NCBI GenBank assembly: GCA_045544615.1
Contig: JAZPZI010000039.1
Span: 62,001-126,000, forward strand
From: CAKSFT01 sp045544615
GTDB taxonomy: Bacteria; Bacillota; Clostridia; UBA1381
Length of the DNA stretch: 64,000 bases
Direction of reading: 5' to 3'
This document shows, piece by piece, positions 7,985 through 15,978 of this stretch. Position 1 is the stretch's first letter, and each line of letters opens with the position of its first letter. A model generated the notes under the pieces. That model had not been told where the DNA came from. It did no database searches and saw only the letters and a program-made list of their open reading frames with translations. The translations under genes were made by a program, and so were the position numbers.

Positions 7985-8782
7985 ATGTTTCGCCTTATTG
8001 AAAAAGATTCGCTCAAGTACTATAAGATAGATTCATTTGAGGAAACAGGACTTGTAACCCATTGCTTTACAACAAGGCTGGGTGGTGTGAGCCGGGGTGA
8101 GTTTTCGAGTATGAATTTTCGCACAAACTGTGCCGACACAAAAGAGAATGTTTTGAAAAACTATGAGATAATCGCAACCGAGCTTGGTGTCGGGATCGAT
8201 TCACTTGTCCTCTCAAAGCAGATTCACGAGGTGAGAGTTGAGAAGGTGGGTCTTGGAGAGTGCGGTAACGGAATAATAAGGGAAAATATCTTCGATAGTG
8301 CCGACGCACTCATTACGAATGAGCCGGGCGTGGTGCTTGTTACATCATTTGCCGATTGTGTGCCTGTATTTTTTTTAGACCCGAAAAAGAAGGTGGTAGC
8401 ACTTGCTCACTCGGGCTGGAAGGGAACTGTTAAAAACATCTCGGCAAAGGTTATTGAAAAGTTCAGGGAATACGGCTCCGAGCCCTCCGATATTCTTGCT
8501 GCAATCGGGCCATCGATTGGCGAGTGTTGCTTTGAGGTTGGCGACGATGTTGCCGATATATTCATCTCTGAATACGGCGAAAAATATGCGAAAAAATATG
8601 GCGAAAGGTTTCATGTAAATCTGCAGTCGGTGGTATACGACCAGCTGATTGCAGGTGGAGTAAAAGCGGAGAAGATAACTCTTGCAGGGATATGCACTGC
8701 CTGCAACAGTGACCTTTTATTCTCGCACCGGAAGACTAACGGACGGCGTGGAAACCTTGCGGCATTTCTGGGATTAAAGTGA
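7985..8782 (+). CDS. pgeF: PgeF (YfiH) family purine nucleoside phosphorylase
   Basis: A 265-aa protein of the YfiH/PgeF family (formerly called laccase or multicopper polyphenol oxidoreductase). The family has been shown to act as a zinc-dependent purine nucleoside phosphorylase/adenosine deaminase, and in E. coli to edit cell-wall precursors. The zinc and catalytic residues are visible in LSKQIHEV (His), SFADCVPVF (Cys), VALAHSGWKGTV (His) and the GECCFEVG motif. The start is the ATG at 7985, with GGAGGA 4 nt upstream. An upstream in-frame ATG (7910) falls before the promoter. It is followed closely by a lipoprotein gene. Confidence 0.88.
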   Translation: MFRLIEKDSLKYYKIDSFEETGLVTHCFTTRLGGVSRGEFSSMNFRTNCADTKENVLKNYEIIATELGVGIDSLVLSKQIHEVRVEKVGLGECGNGIIRENIFDSADALITNEPGVVLVTSFADCVPVFFLDPKKKVVALAHSGWKGTVKNISAKVIEKFREYGSEPSDILAAIGPSIGECCFEVGDDVADIFISEYGEKYAKKYGERFHVNLQSVVYDQLIAGGVKAEKITLAGICTACNSDLLFSHRKTNGRRGNLAAFLGLK

Positions 8783-8803
8783 TATACAGAAGGGAAAAGG
8801 AAA

Positions 8804-10381
8804 ATGATTAAAAAATCGGGACTTTTGTCCCTGTGTCTGTCCTTTTTGATGATACTGTCTGCCTGCGGCGGAGAAACCGTCGGGGAGGACGGGAACGTCA
8901 GCAAGCTGAAGGACGGTGACCTGATAGTAAGAGAAAATGTGAATAAGATAAATATAGCAGCAGGCTCGTTTGATACCTTCAACCCGATTATGACAAAGTC
9001 ACCGTCGGTTGCAGAGTTTATGAAATCGGTATGTGAGCCACTGTTTGAATATGATGAGGCATATAACCCTGTCGGGGTGCTGGCTACAAACTATGCAGTA
9101 TCTGCAAACGGAATGACTGTGTCGTTTGATGTTGCAAGTGTTGCATTCCACGACGGTACACCGCTCACACCTGCCGATGTTGTATATACCGTCAATATGA
9201 TAAAGGAAAACGACACCCTCTACAGCGATTCGGTGAAGTATATAAAGGAAATTTATGCCGATGCAAACGGCAAGGTATATATCAGGCTTACAAACCCTGT
9301 TGTAAACTTCGCAGGGATGCTCAATTTCCCCGTTGTAAAGCGTGGCACACCAAACATAGTTGATGCAAACTATATTCCTGTCGGAACGGGTGCGTTTGAG
9401 TATTTCGGCAAGGAGACCTCAAACCAGGTAACCTTTACCGAGAATACCGAATGGCACGGCGGAAGTACGGGCTATAAAAGGGTTATTGTAAATATCTTAA
9501 AGGACAGCAATACCGTAATCCACGCTTTTGATGCGGGTGCGGTTGATATACTGCCAAGCGAGCTTTTCAAGGGTGATGACATAACACCGAGAGGCGAGTT
9601 TGTGCAGAATGATTACACCACAAACGCCCTGACATTTCTGGGCATAAACAACACATCGAATAAGCTCTCGGGCAAGTCGACCAGACAGGCACTTGAGATG
9701 CTTGTTGACAGGGAAAAGATTGTTTCGGTTGAACTTTATTCAAAGGGCACTCCTGCGAAATTCCCGATAAATCCGTCAGCCTGGTTCTATCCGCAGATTA
9801 CAGAGGGCGAGCGTGACTATGAGGCGGCAAGAAAGCTTCTAAAAACTGACGGTTGGGAACAAAGAGGCGATGGATTTTATAAGAGCATAGACGGCGTGGA
9901 AATCCAGCTCAGCCTCAGAATTCTCGTAAATAAGGCAAGCGATGAAAAGGTAAGAATTGCACAGAATATCGCATCGGCATTTTCGAGTTTTGGTATCCCG
10001 ACAACACTTCGTGAGATGGACTTTGACGGGTACAAGGTAAACGTTTCTGATAAAAGCTATGACCTCTTTATAGGCGAGGTTATAAACGATAAGAGTATGG
10101 ACCCGTCATTTTTAACCGCATCAGGCGGGAACTACTTCGGGTATGCAAACGCCGAGCTGGATGAGGTTTTAAAGACTATGGCGTGCACAGCGGACGGAAA
10201 CCAGATTTTAGAGCTATCAAAGCGCTACGGTGAGATTTTTGCTCTGGATATGCCGTTTGTTCCGCTATTTTTCAGAAAAGAAAATGTAATCTACAGTAAA
10301 AATATTTCGGGAATCTGTATGCCGACCTGCTACAGAGTTTACCGTGACCTTGATAAATGGTACGCATCACAGACCAAATAG
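8804..10381 (+). CDS. ABC-type peptide/nickel substrate-binding lipoprotein (SBP family 5)
   Basis: A 525-aa extracytoplasmic binding protein of the OppA/DppA class. The N-terminus is a lipoprotein signal with lipobox LSAC at residues 18-21 of the precursor. Family 5 signatures include FNPIMTKSPSVAEF, VSFDVASVAFHDGTPLTPAD and later FVPLFFRKENVIY. It would capture oligopeptides or similar ligands for an ABC importer. No permease or ATPase gene is in the window, so it is an orphan component or regulatory sensor. It is followed directly by an RpiR regulator, whose start lies 16 nt after this stop. Confidence 0.88.
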   Translation: MIKKSGLLSLCLSFLMILSACGGETVGEDGNVSKLKDGDLIVRENVNKINIAAGSFDTFNPIMTKSPSVAEFMKSVCEPLFEYDEAYNPVGVLATNYAVSANGMTVSFDVASVAFHDGTPLTPADVVYTVNMIKENDTLYSDSVKYIKEIYADANGKVYIRLTNPVVNFAGMLNFPVVKRGTPNIVDANYIPVGTGAFEYFGKETSNQVTFTENTEWHGGSTGYKRVIVNILKDSNTVIHAFDAGAVDILPSELFKGDDITPRGEFVQNDYTTNALTFLGINNTSNKLSGKSTRQALEMLVDREKIVSVELYSKGTPAKFPINPSAWFYPQITEGERDYEAARKLLKTDGWEQRGDGFYKSIDGVEIQLSLRILVNKASDEKVRIAQNIASAFSSFGIPTTLREMDFDGYKVNVSDKSYDLFIGEVINDKSMDPSFLTASGGNYFGYANAELDEVLKTMACTADGNQILELSKRYGEIFALDMPFVPLFFRKENVIYSKNISGICMPTCYRVYRDLDKWYASQTK

Positions 10382-10397
10382 GAAGGATTTGAGTGAT

Positions 10398-11252
10398 TTG
10401 CCAAGAGATATCATACTGACAATCAAAGAAAATATGGATAACTTCAGCAAGAGGCAGAAGCTGATTGCCGACTATATCCTTGAGAATTTTGATAAGGCGG
10501 CGTATATGACCGCATCCCGACTCGGTGAAGAAATCGGCGTGAGTGAGTCGACGGTTGTGCGATTTTCCTATGAGCTCGGCTTTGACGGATACCCAAAGTT
10601 CCAGAAAAGCCTTCGTGAGCATACAATAAAAAAATCCACCGCCATACAGAGAATGGAGATTGCATCAAGAAGAATAGGTGAAAAAAGTATTCTTGAGAGT
10701 GTATTGAAGTCGGATATTGCAAATATCACACGAACACTCGAAGAAATTGACGCCGAGCAGTTCGACGGTGCGATAGACGCACTTTTGTCGGCAAAAAAGA
10801 TTTATATAATGGGTGTGAGAAGTGCATCGGCACTCTCGTCATTTGCGGGTGCATACCTGAATATTTTGTTCGAGAATACCCACATAATCCGCTCGAATGC
10901 TGCAGCAGATATATTCGAGCAACTGCTACATGTAAAAGAGGGCGATGTTGTGCTTGGTATGAGCTTCCCGAGATATTCCAAAAACACAAAAAATGCTATG
11001 GAATACGCAAAAAAGAGAGGTGCGACGGTAATCGGTATTACCGATAATGTCAACTCACCGGTTGTTGAATGCTCCGACTTTTGCCTGATTGCAAGAAGCG
11101 ATGCCGAATCATTTGCAGACTCGCTTGTAGCACCGATGAGTGTAATAAATGCGCTCATTGTGGGACTCGGTATGAAAAAGCAAAACGAAGTAAGAGCGGT
11201 ATTTGAAAAGCTTGAAGATATCTGGGATGAAAACGAGGTATATAACAAATAA
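10398..11252 (+). CDS. MurR/RpiR family transcriptional regulator
   Basis: A cytoplasmic DNA-binding repressor or activator with an N-terminal HTH_6 domain (TASRLGEEIGVSESTVVRFS, around residues 35-54) and a C-terminal SIS phosphosugar-binding domain (IYIMGVRSASALSSFAGAYL, then GDVVLGMSFPRYSKNT). It is about 284 aa, normal for the family. Start choice: no ATG fits. TTG 10398 lies 11 nt after AGGAAGG and gives the usual family N-terminus; TTG 10389 is alternative. The stop overlaps the next ATG (TAATG), so it is translationally coupled to the flavoprotein. The effector is probably a sugar or amino-sugar phosphate. Confidence 0.88.
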   Translation: MPRDIILTIKENMDNFSKRQKLIADYILENFDKAAYMTASRLGEEIGVSESTVVRFSYELGFDGYPKFQKSLREHTIKKSTAIQRMEIASRRIGEKSILESVLKSDIANITRTLEEIDAEQFDGAIDALLSAKKIYIMGVRSASALSSFAGAYLNILFENTHIIRSNAAADIFEQLLHVKEGDVVLGMSFPRYSKNTKNAMEYAKKRGATVIGITDNVNSPVVECSDFCLIARSDAESFADSLVAPMSVINALIVGLGMKKQNEVRAVFEKLEDIWDENEVYNK

Positions 11253-12478
11253 TGCAGGATAAAACAGTTGTTATAATCGGTGGCGGCCCTGCCGGTATGA
11301 TGGCGTCAGCAAAGGCAGCCGAGAATGCCGATAAGGTGGTACTGATTGAGAAAAATCCTTTTCTGGGCAAGAAGCTCCGCATCACCGGCAAAGGCAGATG
11401 TAACATAACAAACAGCGCACCGATTGAGGACTTTTTCGAGAATGTCCCGACAAACGGTAAGTTTTTATACAGTGCTTTCTATAGCTTCACAAACGAGGAT
11501 GCTATAAAGATGTTTGAAGGTCTTGGCGTAAAGACCAAAACCGAGCGTGGCGGCAGAGTTTTCCCCGAATCCGATTCGGCGAAGGATGTTGCCGAGGCGA
11601 TGAAGAAAAATGCACTAAAGCCGAACGTCAAGCTGATTAAGGCAGAGGTGAAAAAGATACTCCAGGAGGATGGAAAGGTCACAGGTGTCAAGACCGAAAA
11701 GGGAACAATAAAAGCCGATAGCGTGATTCTGGCAACCGGCGGAAAGTCATATCCCTTAACCGGCTCGGACGGCTCGGGCTATGCACTCGCATCAGATTTA
11801 GGACATACAATAGTTGAGCCCAAGCCATCACTTATCCCGATTACAACGGTGGAGAAATGGCCAAAAGAGGTTATGGGATTAACACTAAAAAACGTACGTT
11901 TGACCGTTTATAATAAAAAAGGCAAGGACATCTATTCCGATTTTGGCGAGATGGTTTTCACACATTTCGGAATAAGCGGACCGATTGTTTTGTCGGCATC
12001 GGCGCATATGCGAAATATAAAGACCGAGAATTATTCGGTAAAGATAGACTTAAAACCGGCACTGGATAGCCAGCAGCTTGACAAGCGAATCTGCCGGGAT
12101 TTTGAGAAATATTCAAGAAAACAGCTCTCGAATGCCTTGGACGAACTCCTGCCAAAGGCACTGATACCGATAGTAATTGCACAGTCCGGTATTGCAAAGG
12201 ACCGACCCGTGAATTCTATAACCAAAGAGGAACGACAGGCGATTGTGTCGGTATTAAAGGGGCTCGAGCTGACAGTTTCGGGGTTCCGACCAATCGATGA
12301 GGCAATCATAACCTCGGGTGGCATCAAAACCTCCGAGATAAACCCATCAACGATGGAGTCAAAACTAGTAAGCAATCTGTTTTTTGCAGGTGAGGTAATA
12401 GACGTTGACGCCTATACGGGCGGTTTTAATCTACAGATAGCATTCTCAACCGGCTATTTGGCAGGCGAGAACGCCTGA
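11252..12478 (+). CDS. BaiN/YhiN-like NAD(P)/FAD-dependent oxidoreductase
   Basis: A 408-aa flavoprotein of the HI0933/BaiN family. The FAD dinucleotide fold is VVIIGGGPAGMMAS at residues 5-18, followed by the family motif KLRITGKGRCNITNS and near the C-terminus LFFAGEVIDVDAYTGGFNLQ. Some family members reduce bile acid intermediates, and others are annotated as aminoacetone oxidases; the substrate here is unknown. Its start overlaps the RpiR stop by one base. A palindromic repeat (family D) begins on its stop codon. Confidence 0.87.
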   Translation: MQDKTVVIIGGGPAGMMASAKAAENADKVVLIEKNPFLGKKLRITGKGRCNITNSAPIEDFFENVPTNGKFLYSAFYSFTNEDAIKMFEGLGVKTKTERGGRVFPESDSAKDVAEAMKKNALKPNVKLIKAEVKKILQEDGKVTGVKTEKGTIKADSVILATGGKSYPLTGSDGSGYALASDLGHTIVEPKPSLIPITTVEKWPKEVMGLTLKNVRLTVYNKKGKDIYSDFGEMVFTHFGISGPIVLSASAHMRNIKTENYSVKIDLKPALDSQQLDKRICRDFEKYSRKQLSNALDELLPKALIPIVIAQSGIAKDRPVNSITKEERQAIVSVLKGLELTVSGFRPIDEAIITSGGIKTSEINPSTMESKLVSNLFFAGEVIDVDAYTGGFNLQIAFSTGYLAGENA

Positions 12479-12562
12479 AATTTGTCCGACTTGTCACTTT
12501 TTCACTTCGGGGCAGTACCTTCGTACGGCTCCCTCGTTCAAAGTAACAATTCGAACAAATTT
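12478..12562. repeat. Palindromic element, family D (copy 1)
   Basis: The arms AAATTTGTCCGACTTGTCAC and their near complement ending at 12562 enclose a core GGCAGTACCTTCGTACGG. The same core and design recur at 20894-20995. The left edge overlaps the stop codon of the flavoprotein gene. Confidence 0.6.
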
Positions 12563-12692
12563 CCCACGAACTGGGGGTGCCCGTCGCACAGCACCTTCAC
12601 TTAAAACGGCAATCTGAACAAATTTCCCACGAACCGGGAAGGTGGCGTGGAACAATACCACTCGTTTAAAATGGCAAATGTTGGCGAAAAAA
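12563..12692. repeat. Degenerate repeat debris with a 22-bp direct repeat
   Basis: The segment with core ACAAATTTCCCACGAAC occurs at 12553-12574 and again at 12616-12637, 21 of 22 bases alike. The stretch looks like decayed family D units. No gene is seen. Confidence 0.45.
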
Positions 12693-12820
12693 GAGCCTTC
12701 CCCTTGAGGGGAAGATGGGTTGCGAAGCACCTCGGATGAAGTGGAAAAGAATTACGATTGCTATGCAGTCTACACCTCACCACCGCTTACGGCGGAGCCT
12801 CTCCTCAAGGCGAAGCCTTT
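12693..12820. repeat. Palindromic element, family F
   Basis: Begins AGCCTTCCCCTTGAGGGG and ends CCTCAAGGCGAAGCC, which are imperfect inverted repeats of each other. Several smaller hairpins lie between (GGTTGCGAAGCACC, CCGCTTACGGCGG). It ends just before the ribosome site of the next gene. Confidence 0.5.
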
Positions 12821-12836
12821 GAAAGGAAATGCAAAA

Positions 12837-13118
12837 ATGAAAAAGAAATTATTAAACATAATTCCATACATACTTGGATTAACATATTTGGCATATTGCT
12901 TACTTAATGTTGATGCTTGGGTAAAAAGTCATACCGAAGAATATTTGTTCTTTGTTATTTTTGCATGGCTTGTCGCTGTGACTCTTGCAGTAGTTTTTGT
13001 TGTATTAAGACTGACAAAAAAACAAAATTTAAAAATGTATTTACCACTTTTCTTTTTTGTTATTGGATTGATAATTTATGTTGTTACACTAAATATTCCT
13101 TGTTGTACAGGTGGTTAA
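12837..13118 (+). CDS. Small membrane protein, unknown
   Basis: A 93-aa protein with three membrane segments (about residues 5-22, 34-55 and 66-86) and a short CCTGG tail. I do not recognise the family. ATG 12837 has GAAAGGA about 11 nt upstream; the frame stays open further upstream only through repeat sequence, so that extension is rejected. It is AT-rich and follows a block of palindromic repeats, which suggests an inserted accessory gene. Confidence 0.6.
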   Translation: MKKKLLNIIPYILGLTYLAYCLLNVDAWVKSHTEEYLFFVIFAWLVAVTLAVVFVVLRLTKKQNLKMYLPLFFFVIGLIIYVVTLNIPCCTGG

Positions 13119-13167
13119 TGGTTTTTAGTTTTAACTTTTAACTTAACACTAACTATCGCTAAAAAGT

Positions 13168-13197
13168 TTGGCATCTAGATTATACAGTCTTTATATA
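13168..13197 (+). promoter_or_regulatory. Possible promoter of the esterase gene
   Basis: TTGGCA, 18-bp spacer, TATATA, 33 nt before the start codon. The match is moderate. Confidence 0.4.
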
Positions 13198-13230
13198 ATC
13201 GATTTAATAATTCTAATGAGGTGAAATTAA

Positions 13231-14274
13231 ATGCTTGAAAAGTTATTACAGGAAAGAAACCTTCCTCCTCTAAAGTCAAGGGAGGAGATGCTGGATATTT
13301 TGCTAAAAGAAGAATATGGCTATATGCCTCCAAAACCTGAAGGCATAACTTATCAGTCGATAGAAAACTACATTCCCAATTTTTGTGCAGGAAAGGCAAT
13401 TTCGAGAAAAGTGGAAATAACTTCACAGTTTTCAGGTAAAGAGTTCACATTTCCACTTTATGTTACAATCCCAAAGAAAGAGGGAAAGCATCCGTTTTTT
13501 GTATGCGTAAACTTTCGCGACTGTGTTCCTGACCGGTATATTCCTGTTGAAGAAATCATTGATAACGGTTTTGCGGTGCTTTCATTCTGTTTTAACGACG
13601 TTACCAGCGATGACAATGATTTTACCAACGGTCTTGCAGGAGTTCTGTATGAAAATGGAGAAAGAGGCGAAAGTGATCCCGGCAAAATTGCTATGTGGGC
13701 ATGGGCAGCTCACCGAGCTATGGATTATGCACAAACTCTGGATTGCCTTGATTTTGAGTGTAGCATTGTGTGTGGACATTCACGTCTTGGAAAAACGGCA
13801 CTTTTAACGGCAGCGACAGATGAACGATTTAAGTATGCGTATTCTAATAATTCCGGTTGCAGCGGTGCGGCAATCTCCAGAGGTAAAGTCGGCGAAAGTA
13901 TTGAAGATATCTGCAAGAAATTTCCGTATTGGTTCTGTGAGAATTACAAAAAATATGTAAACAATGAATATAATATGCCATTTGACCAGCATTATTTAGT
14001 AGCTTCAATTTCACCAAGATATGTATACATAGCAAGTGCTGATGAGGATAAATGGGCAGACCCTGATTCCGAGATGTTAACCTGCTATGCAGTAAACGAA
14101 ATATACGAAAAAAATGGGAAAAAAGGTTTTATCTCTGAGGATAGACTACCACAAGTGAATGATGTGTTCCATGATGGTTTTGTAGGATACCATTTGAGGG
14201 CAGGTTTGCATTACTTTAGCCGAGAAGACTGGTTAAAATTTATTGAGTTTGTAAAAAAACACAGTTGCATCTAA
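13231..14274 (+). CDS. Alpha/beta hydrolase, CE15 glucuronoyl esterase-like
   Basis: A 347-aa protein without a signal peptide. The nucleophile elbow is CGHSRLGKTALL (Ser near residue 187), which resembles the GCSRxGK elbow of glucuronoyl esterases, followed by NNSGCSGAAISRGKVGE. The acid and histidine are likely in ASADEDKWADPDSE and the C-terminal AGLHYFSREDW region. CE15 enzymes cleave ester links between lignin alcohols and glucuronoxylan, but related hydrolases act on other sugar esters. Lack of a signal suggests action on imported fragments. It is AT-rich, with RBS GAGGTG. Family call is moderately sure; substrate unknown. Confidence 0.7.
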   Translation: MLEKLLQERNLPPLKSREEMLDILLKEEYGYMPPKPEGITYQSIENYIPNFCAGKAISRKVEITSQFSGKEFTFPLYVTIPKKEGKHPFFVCVNFRDCVPDRYIPVEEIIDNGFAVLSFCFNDVTSDDNDFTNGLAGVLYENGERGESDPGKIAMWAWAAHRAMDYAQTLDCLDFECSIVCGHSRLGKTALLTAATDERFKYAYSNNSGCSGAAISRGKVGESIEDICKKFPYWFCENYKKYVNNEYNMPFDQHYLVASISPRYVYIASADEDKWADPDSEMLTCYAVNEIYEKNGKKGFISEDRLPQVNDVFHDGFVGYHLRAGLHYFSREDWLKFIEFVKKHSCI

Positions 14275-14319
14275 ACCTTATGACCATATAACCAAACAAC
14301 AATGAAAGGAAGAAAATAT

Positions 14320-14676
14320 ATGAGAGCAATCAGAGGAGCAATAACAGTCGAGAACAACAATGCAGACGAGATTTTAGCTGCGACAAAGGAACTCATGGAG
14401 GAGATTTTCAAGTTAAATCCCGAGGCGACAAAGGATATGGTGAGTATGATTTTCACACTCACGCCCGACCTTGATGCGGTATTCCCGGCAAGGGCAGCAC
14501 GACTTATGGGTATAACAAATGTTCCGCTTATGTGTATGAGCGAAATCCCGGTTGCCGGAGCACTCGAGAAATGCGTTCGTGCGCTTATCTATGTAAATAC
14601 AGACCTTGGTCTTGATGATATTAACCATGTTTACTTAAAAGGTGCGGTTGCCTTGCGTCCCGACCTTGTGAAATAA
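14320..14676 (+). CDS. aroH: Chorismate mutase, AroH class
   Basis: A 118-aa monofunctional AroH-type enzyme that converts chorismate to prephenate for Phe/Tyr synthesis. Conserved features are MRAIRGAITVENNNADEIL at the N-terminus with the active-site Arg, PARAARLMG, and the C-terminal YLKGAVALRPDL carrying another active-site Arg. The correct start is ATG 14320, 5-6 nt after AAAGGAAG; the frame opens at 14302 but without a better site. It begins an aroH-cmk-plsC-ispH/rpsA run common in Clostridia. Confidence 0.92.
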   Translation: MRAIRGAITVENNNADEILAATKELMEEIFKLNPEATKDMVSMIFTLTPDLDAVFPARAARLMGITNVPLMCMSEIPVAGALEKCVRALIYVNTDLGLDDINHVYLKGAVALRPDLVK

Positions 14677-14698
14677 TATACGGAAAAGAGGAAAGAAT

Positions 14699-15367
14699 AT
14701 GATTACAATAGCAGTAGACGGCCCTGCAGGTGCAGGAAAGAGTTCGGTTTCAAAAGCAGTTGCAAAGGCACTCGGAATAGTCTATATTGATACCGGTGCG
14801 ATGTACAGAGCATCGGCGCTCTATGCCATCAAAAACGGTATAGAAATCACACCCGAGAATATGGACAAGTGTCTTGATAAAATCGACATCGACATCGCAT
14901 ACGACGAGCGTGGACAGAGAATCTTCCTAAACGGCGAGGATGTAAGCGAGAGAATAAGAGAAAAGGATGTAAGTCTTGGAGCATCGGATATTGCGGTAAT
15001 TCCTGCAGTAAGACTCAAGCTTGTTGACCTGCAAAGAGCACTCTCGAAAAAGCAGTCGGTCATCATGGACGGCAGAGATATAGGAACATATGTGCTTCCT
15101 GATGCAGATGTCAAGATTTTCCTGACAGCTACAAGTCTTGAGCGAGCAAGAAGACGTTGTCTTGAGATGTCTGAAAAGGGCATAGACTGTGACCTGATGG
15201 AAGTTCAGCGTGATATTGAATACCGTGACAAGCAGGACTCGAGCCGTGAATTTGCACCGCTCAAGCAGGCAGACGACGCTGTGTTAATAGACTCGAGCAA
15301 TATGAGCTTTGACGAGGTTGTTACAAAGGTTACCGAAATTATAAAAAATAGTGGTGCGGAGGTATAA
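14699..15367 (+). CDS. cmk: (d)CMP kinase
   Basis: A 222-aa cytidylate kinase that phosphorylates CMP and dCMP. The P-loop is GPAGAGKSSVSK (residues 8-19), then YIDTGAMYRASAL in the NMP-binding part, DGRDIGTYVLPDADVKIFLTA and the lid arginines in RARRR. Length is typical. Its stop lies 4 nt before the plsC start, whose ribosome site is inside the cmk 3' end. Confidence 0.95.
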   Translation: MITIAVDGPAGAGKSSVSKAVAKALGIVYIDTGAMYRASALYAIKNGIEITPENMDKCLDKIDIDIAYDERGQRIFLNGEDVSERIREKDVSLGASDIAVIPAVRLKLVDLQRALSKKQSVIMDGRDIGTYVLPDADVKIFLTATSLERARRRCLEMSEKGIDCDLMEVQRDIEYRDKQDSSREFAPLKQADDAVLIDSSNMSFDEVVTKVTEIIKNSGAEV

Positions 15368-15371
15368 AAGG

Positions 15372-15944
15372 GTGTTTTATACAGTAATAAACAAAATCAT
15401 CAGATTTTTATTCTTCTTTATATTCAGAATCAAGGTTGAGGGCAGAGAAAACATCCCCAAAGAGGGCGGTGCGATTGTTGCAATCAACCACAGAAGCAAC
15501 TGGGATGTGCCTGTTGCAGGAACAGTATGCCCGAGAAAGCTTAGTTTTATGGCAAAAGCCGAGATGTTCAAATCCAAAATCGGAAACTGGCTTTTTTCAA
15601 ACCTCGGTGCATTCCCGGTACAGCGTGGAAAGGGCGACATCGGAGCTATAAAGGCGGCACTCGGCAGACTCAAAGCCGGTGAGATAATTGCGATGTTCCC
15701 CGAAGGCAGACGAGTAAAAGAGGGAACAACCGTTGAACCAAAGCCGGGCGTTGTGATGCTTGCGACAAGAGCAAACGTGCCTGTTATCCCGACAAGAATT
15801 GTCGGCAAATACAAGTGGTTCGGGAAAATTACCGTTAAGTACGGAAAGCCTATTACATACGAGGATTTTCAGGGCGAAAAGCTTGCTGTTGAGGACTTAA
15901 ACGACCTAAGCAAGGGACTTATGAGTGTGATTTATTCACTCTGA
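15372..15944 (+). CDS. plsC: 1-acyl-sn-glycerol-3-phosphate acyltransferase
   Basis: A 190-aa membrane-associated acyltransferase that adds the second acyl chain in phosphatidic acid synthesis. The catalytic NHRSNWD (HX4D type) follows an N-terminal hydrophobic segment, and the acceptor-binding FPEGRR block lies near residue 115. Start choice: GTG 15372 has GGAGG 9 nt upstream; GTG 15351 and 15354 lie within cmk without a ribosome site. It is in an operon with cmk and ispH/rpsA. Confidence 0.92.
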   Translation: MFYTVINKIIRFLFFFIFRIKVEGRENIPKEGGAIVAINHRSNWDVPVAGTVCPRKLSFMAKAEMFKSKIGNWLFSNLGAFPVQRGKGDIGAIKAALGRLKAGEIIAMFPEGRRVKEGTTVEPKPGVVMLATRANVPVIPTRIVGKYKWFGKITVKYGKPITYEDFQGEKLAVEDLNDLSKGLMSVIYSL

Positions 15945-15978
15945 TTTTTAAAAAATCAAGAGAGAGGACATATAGATT

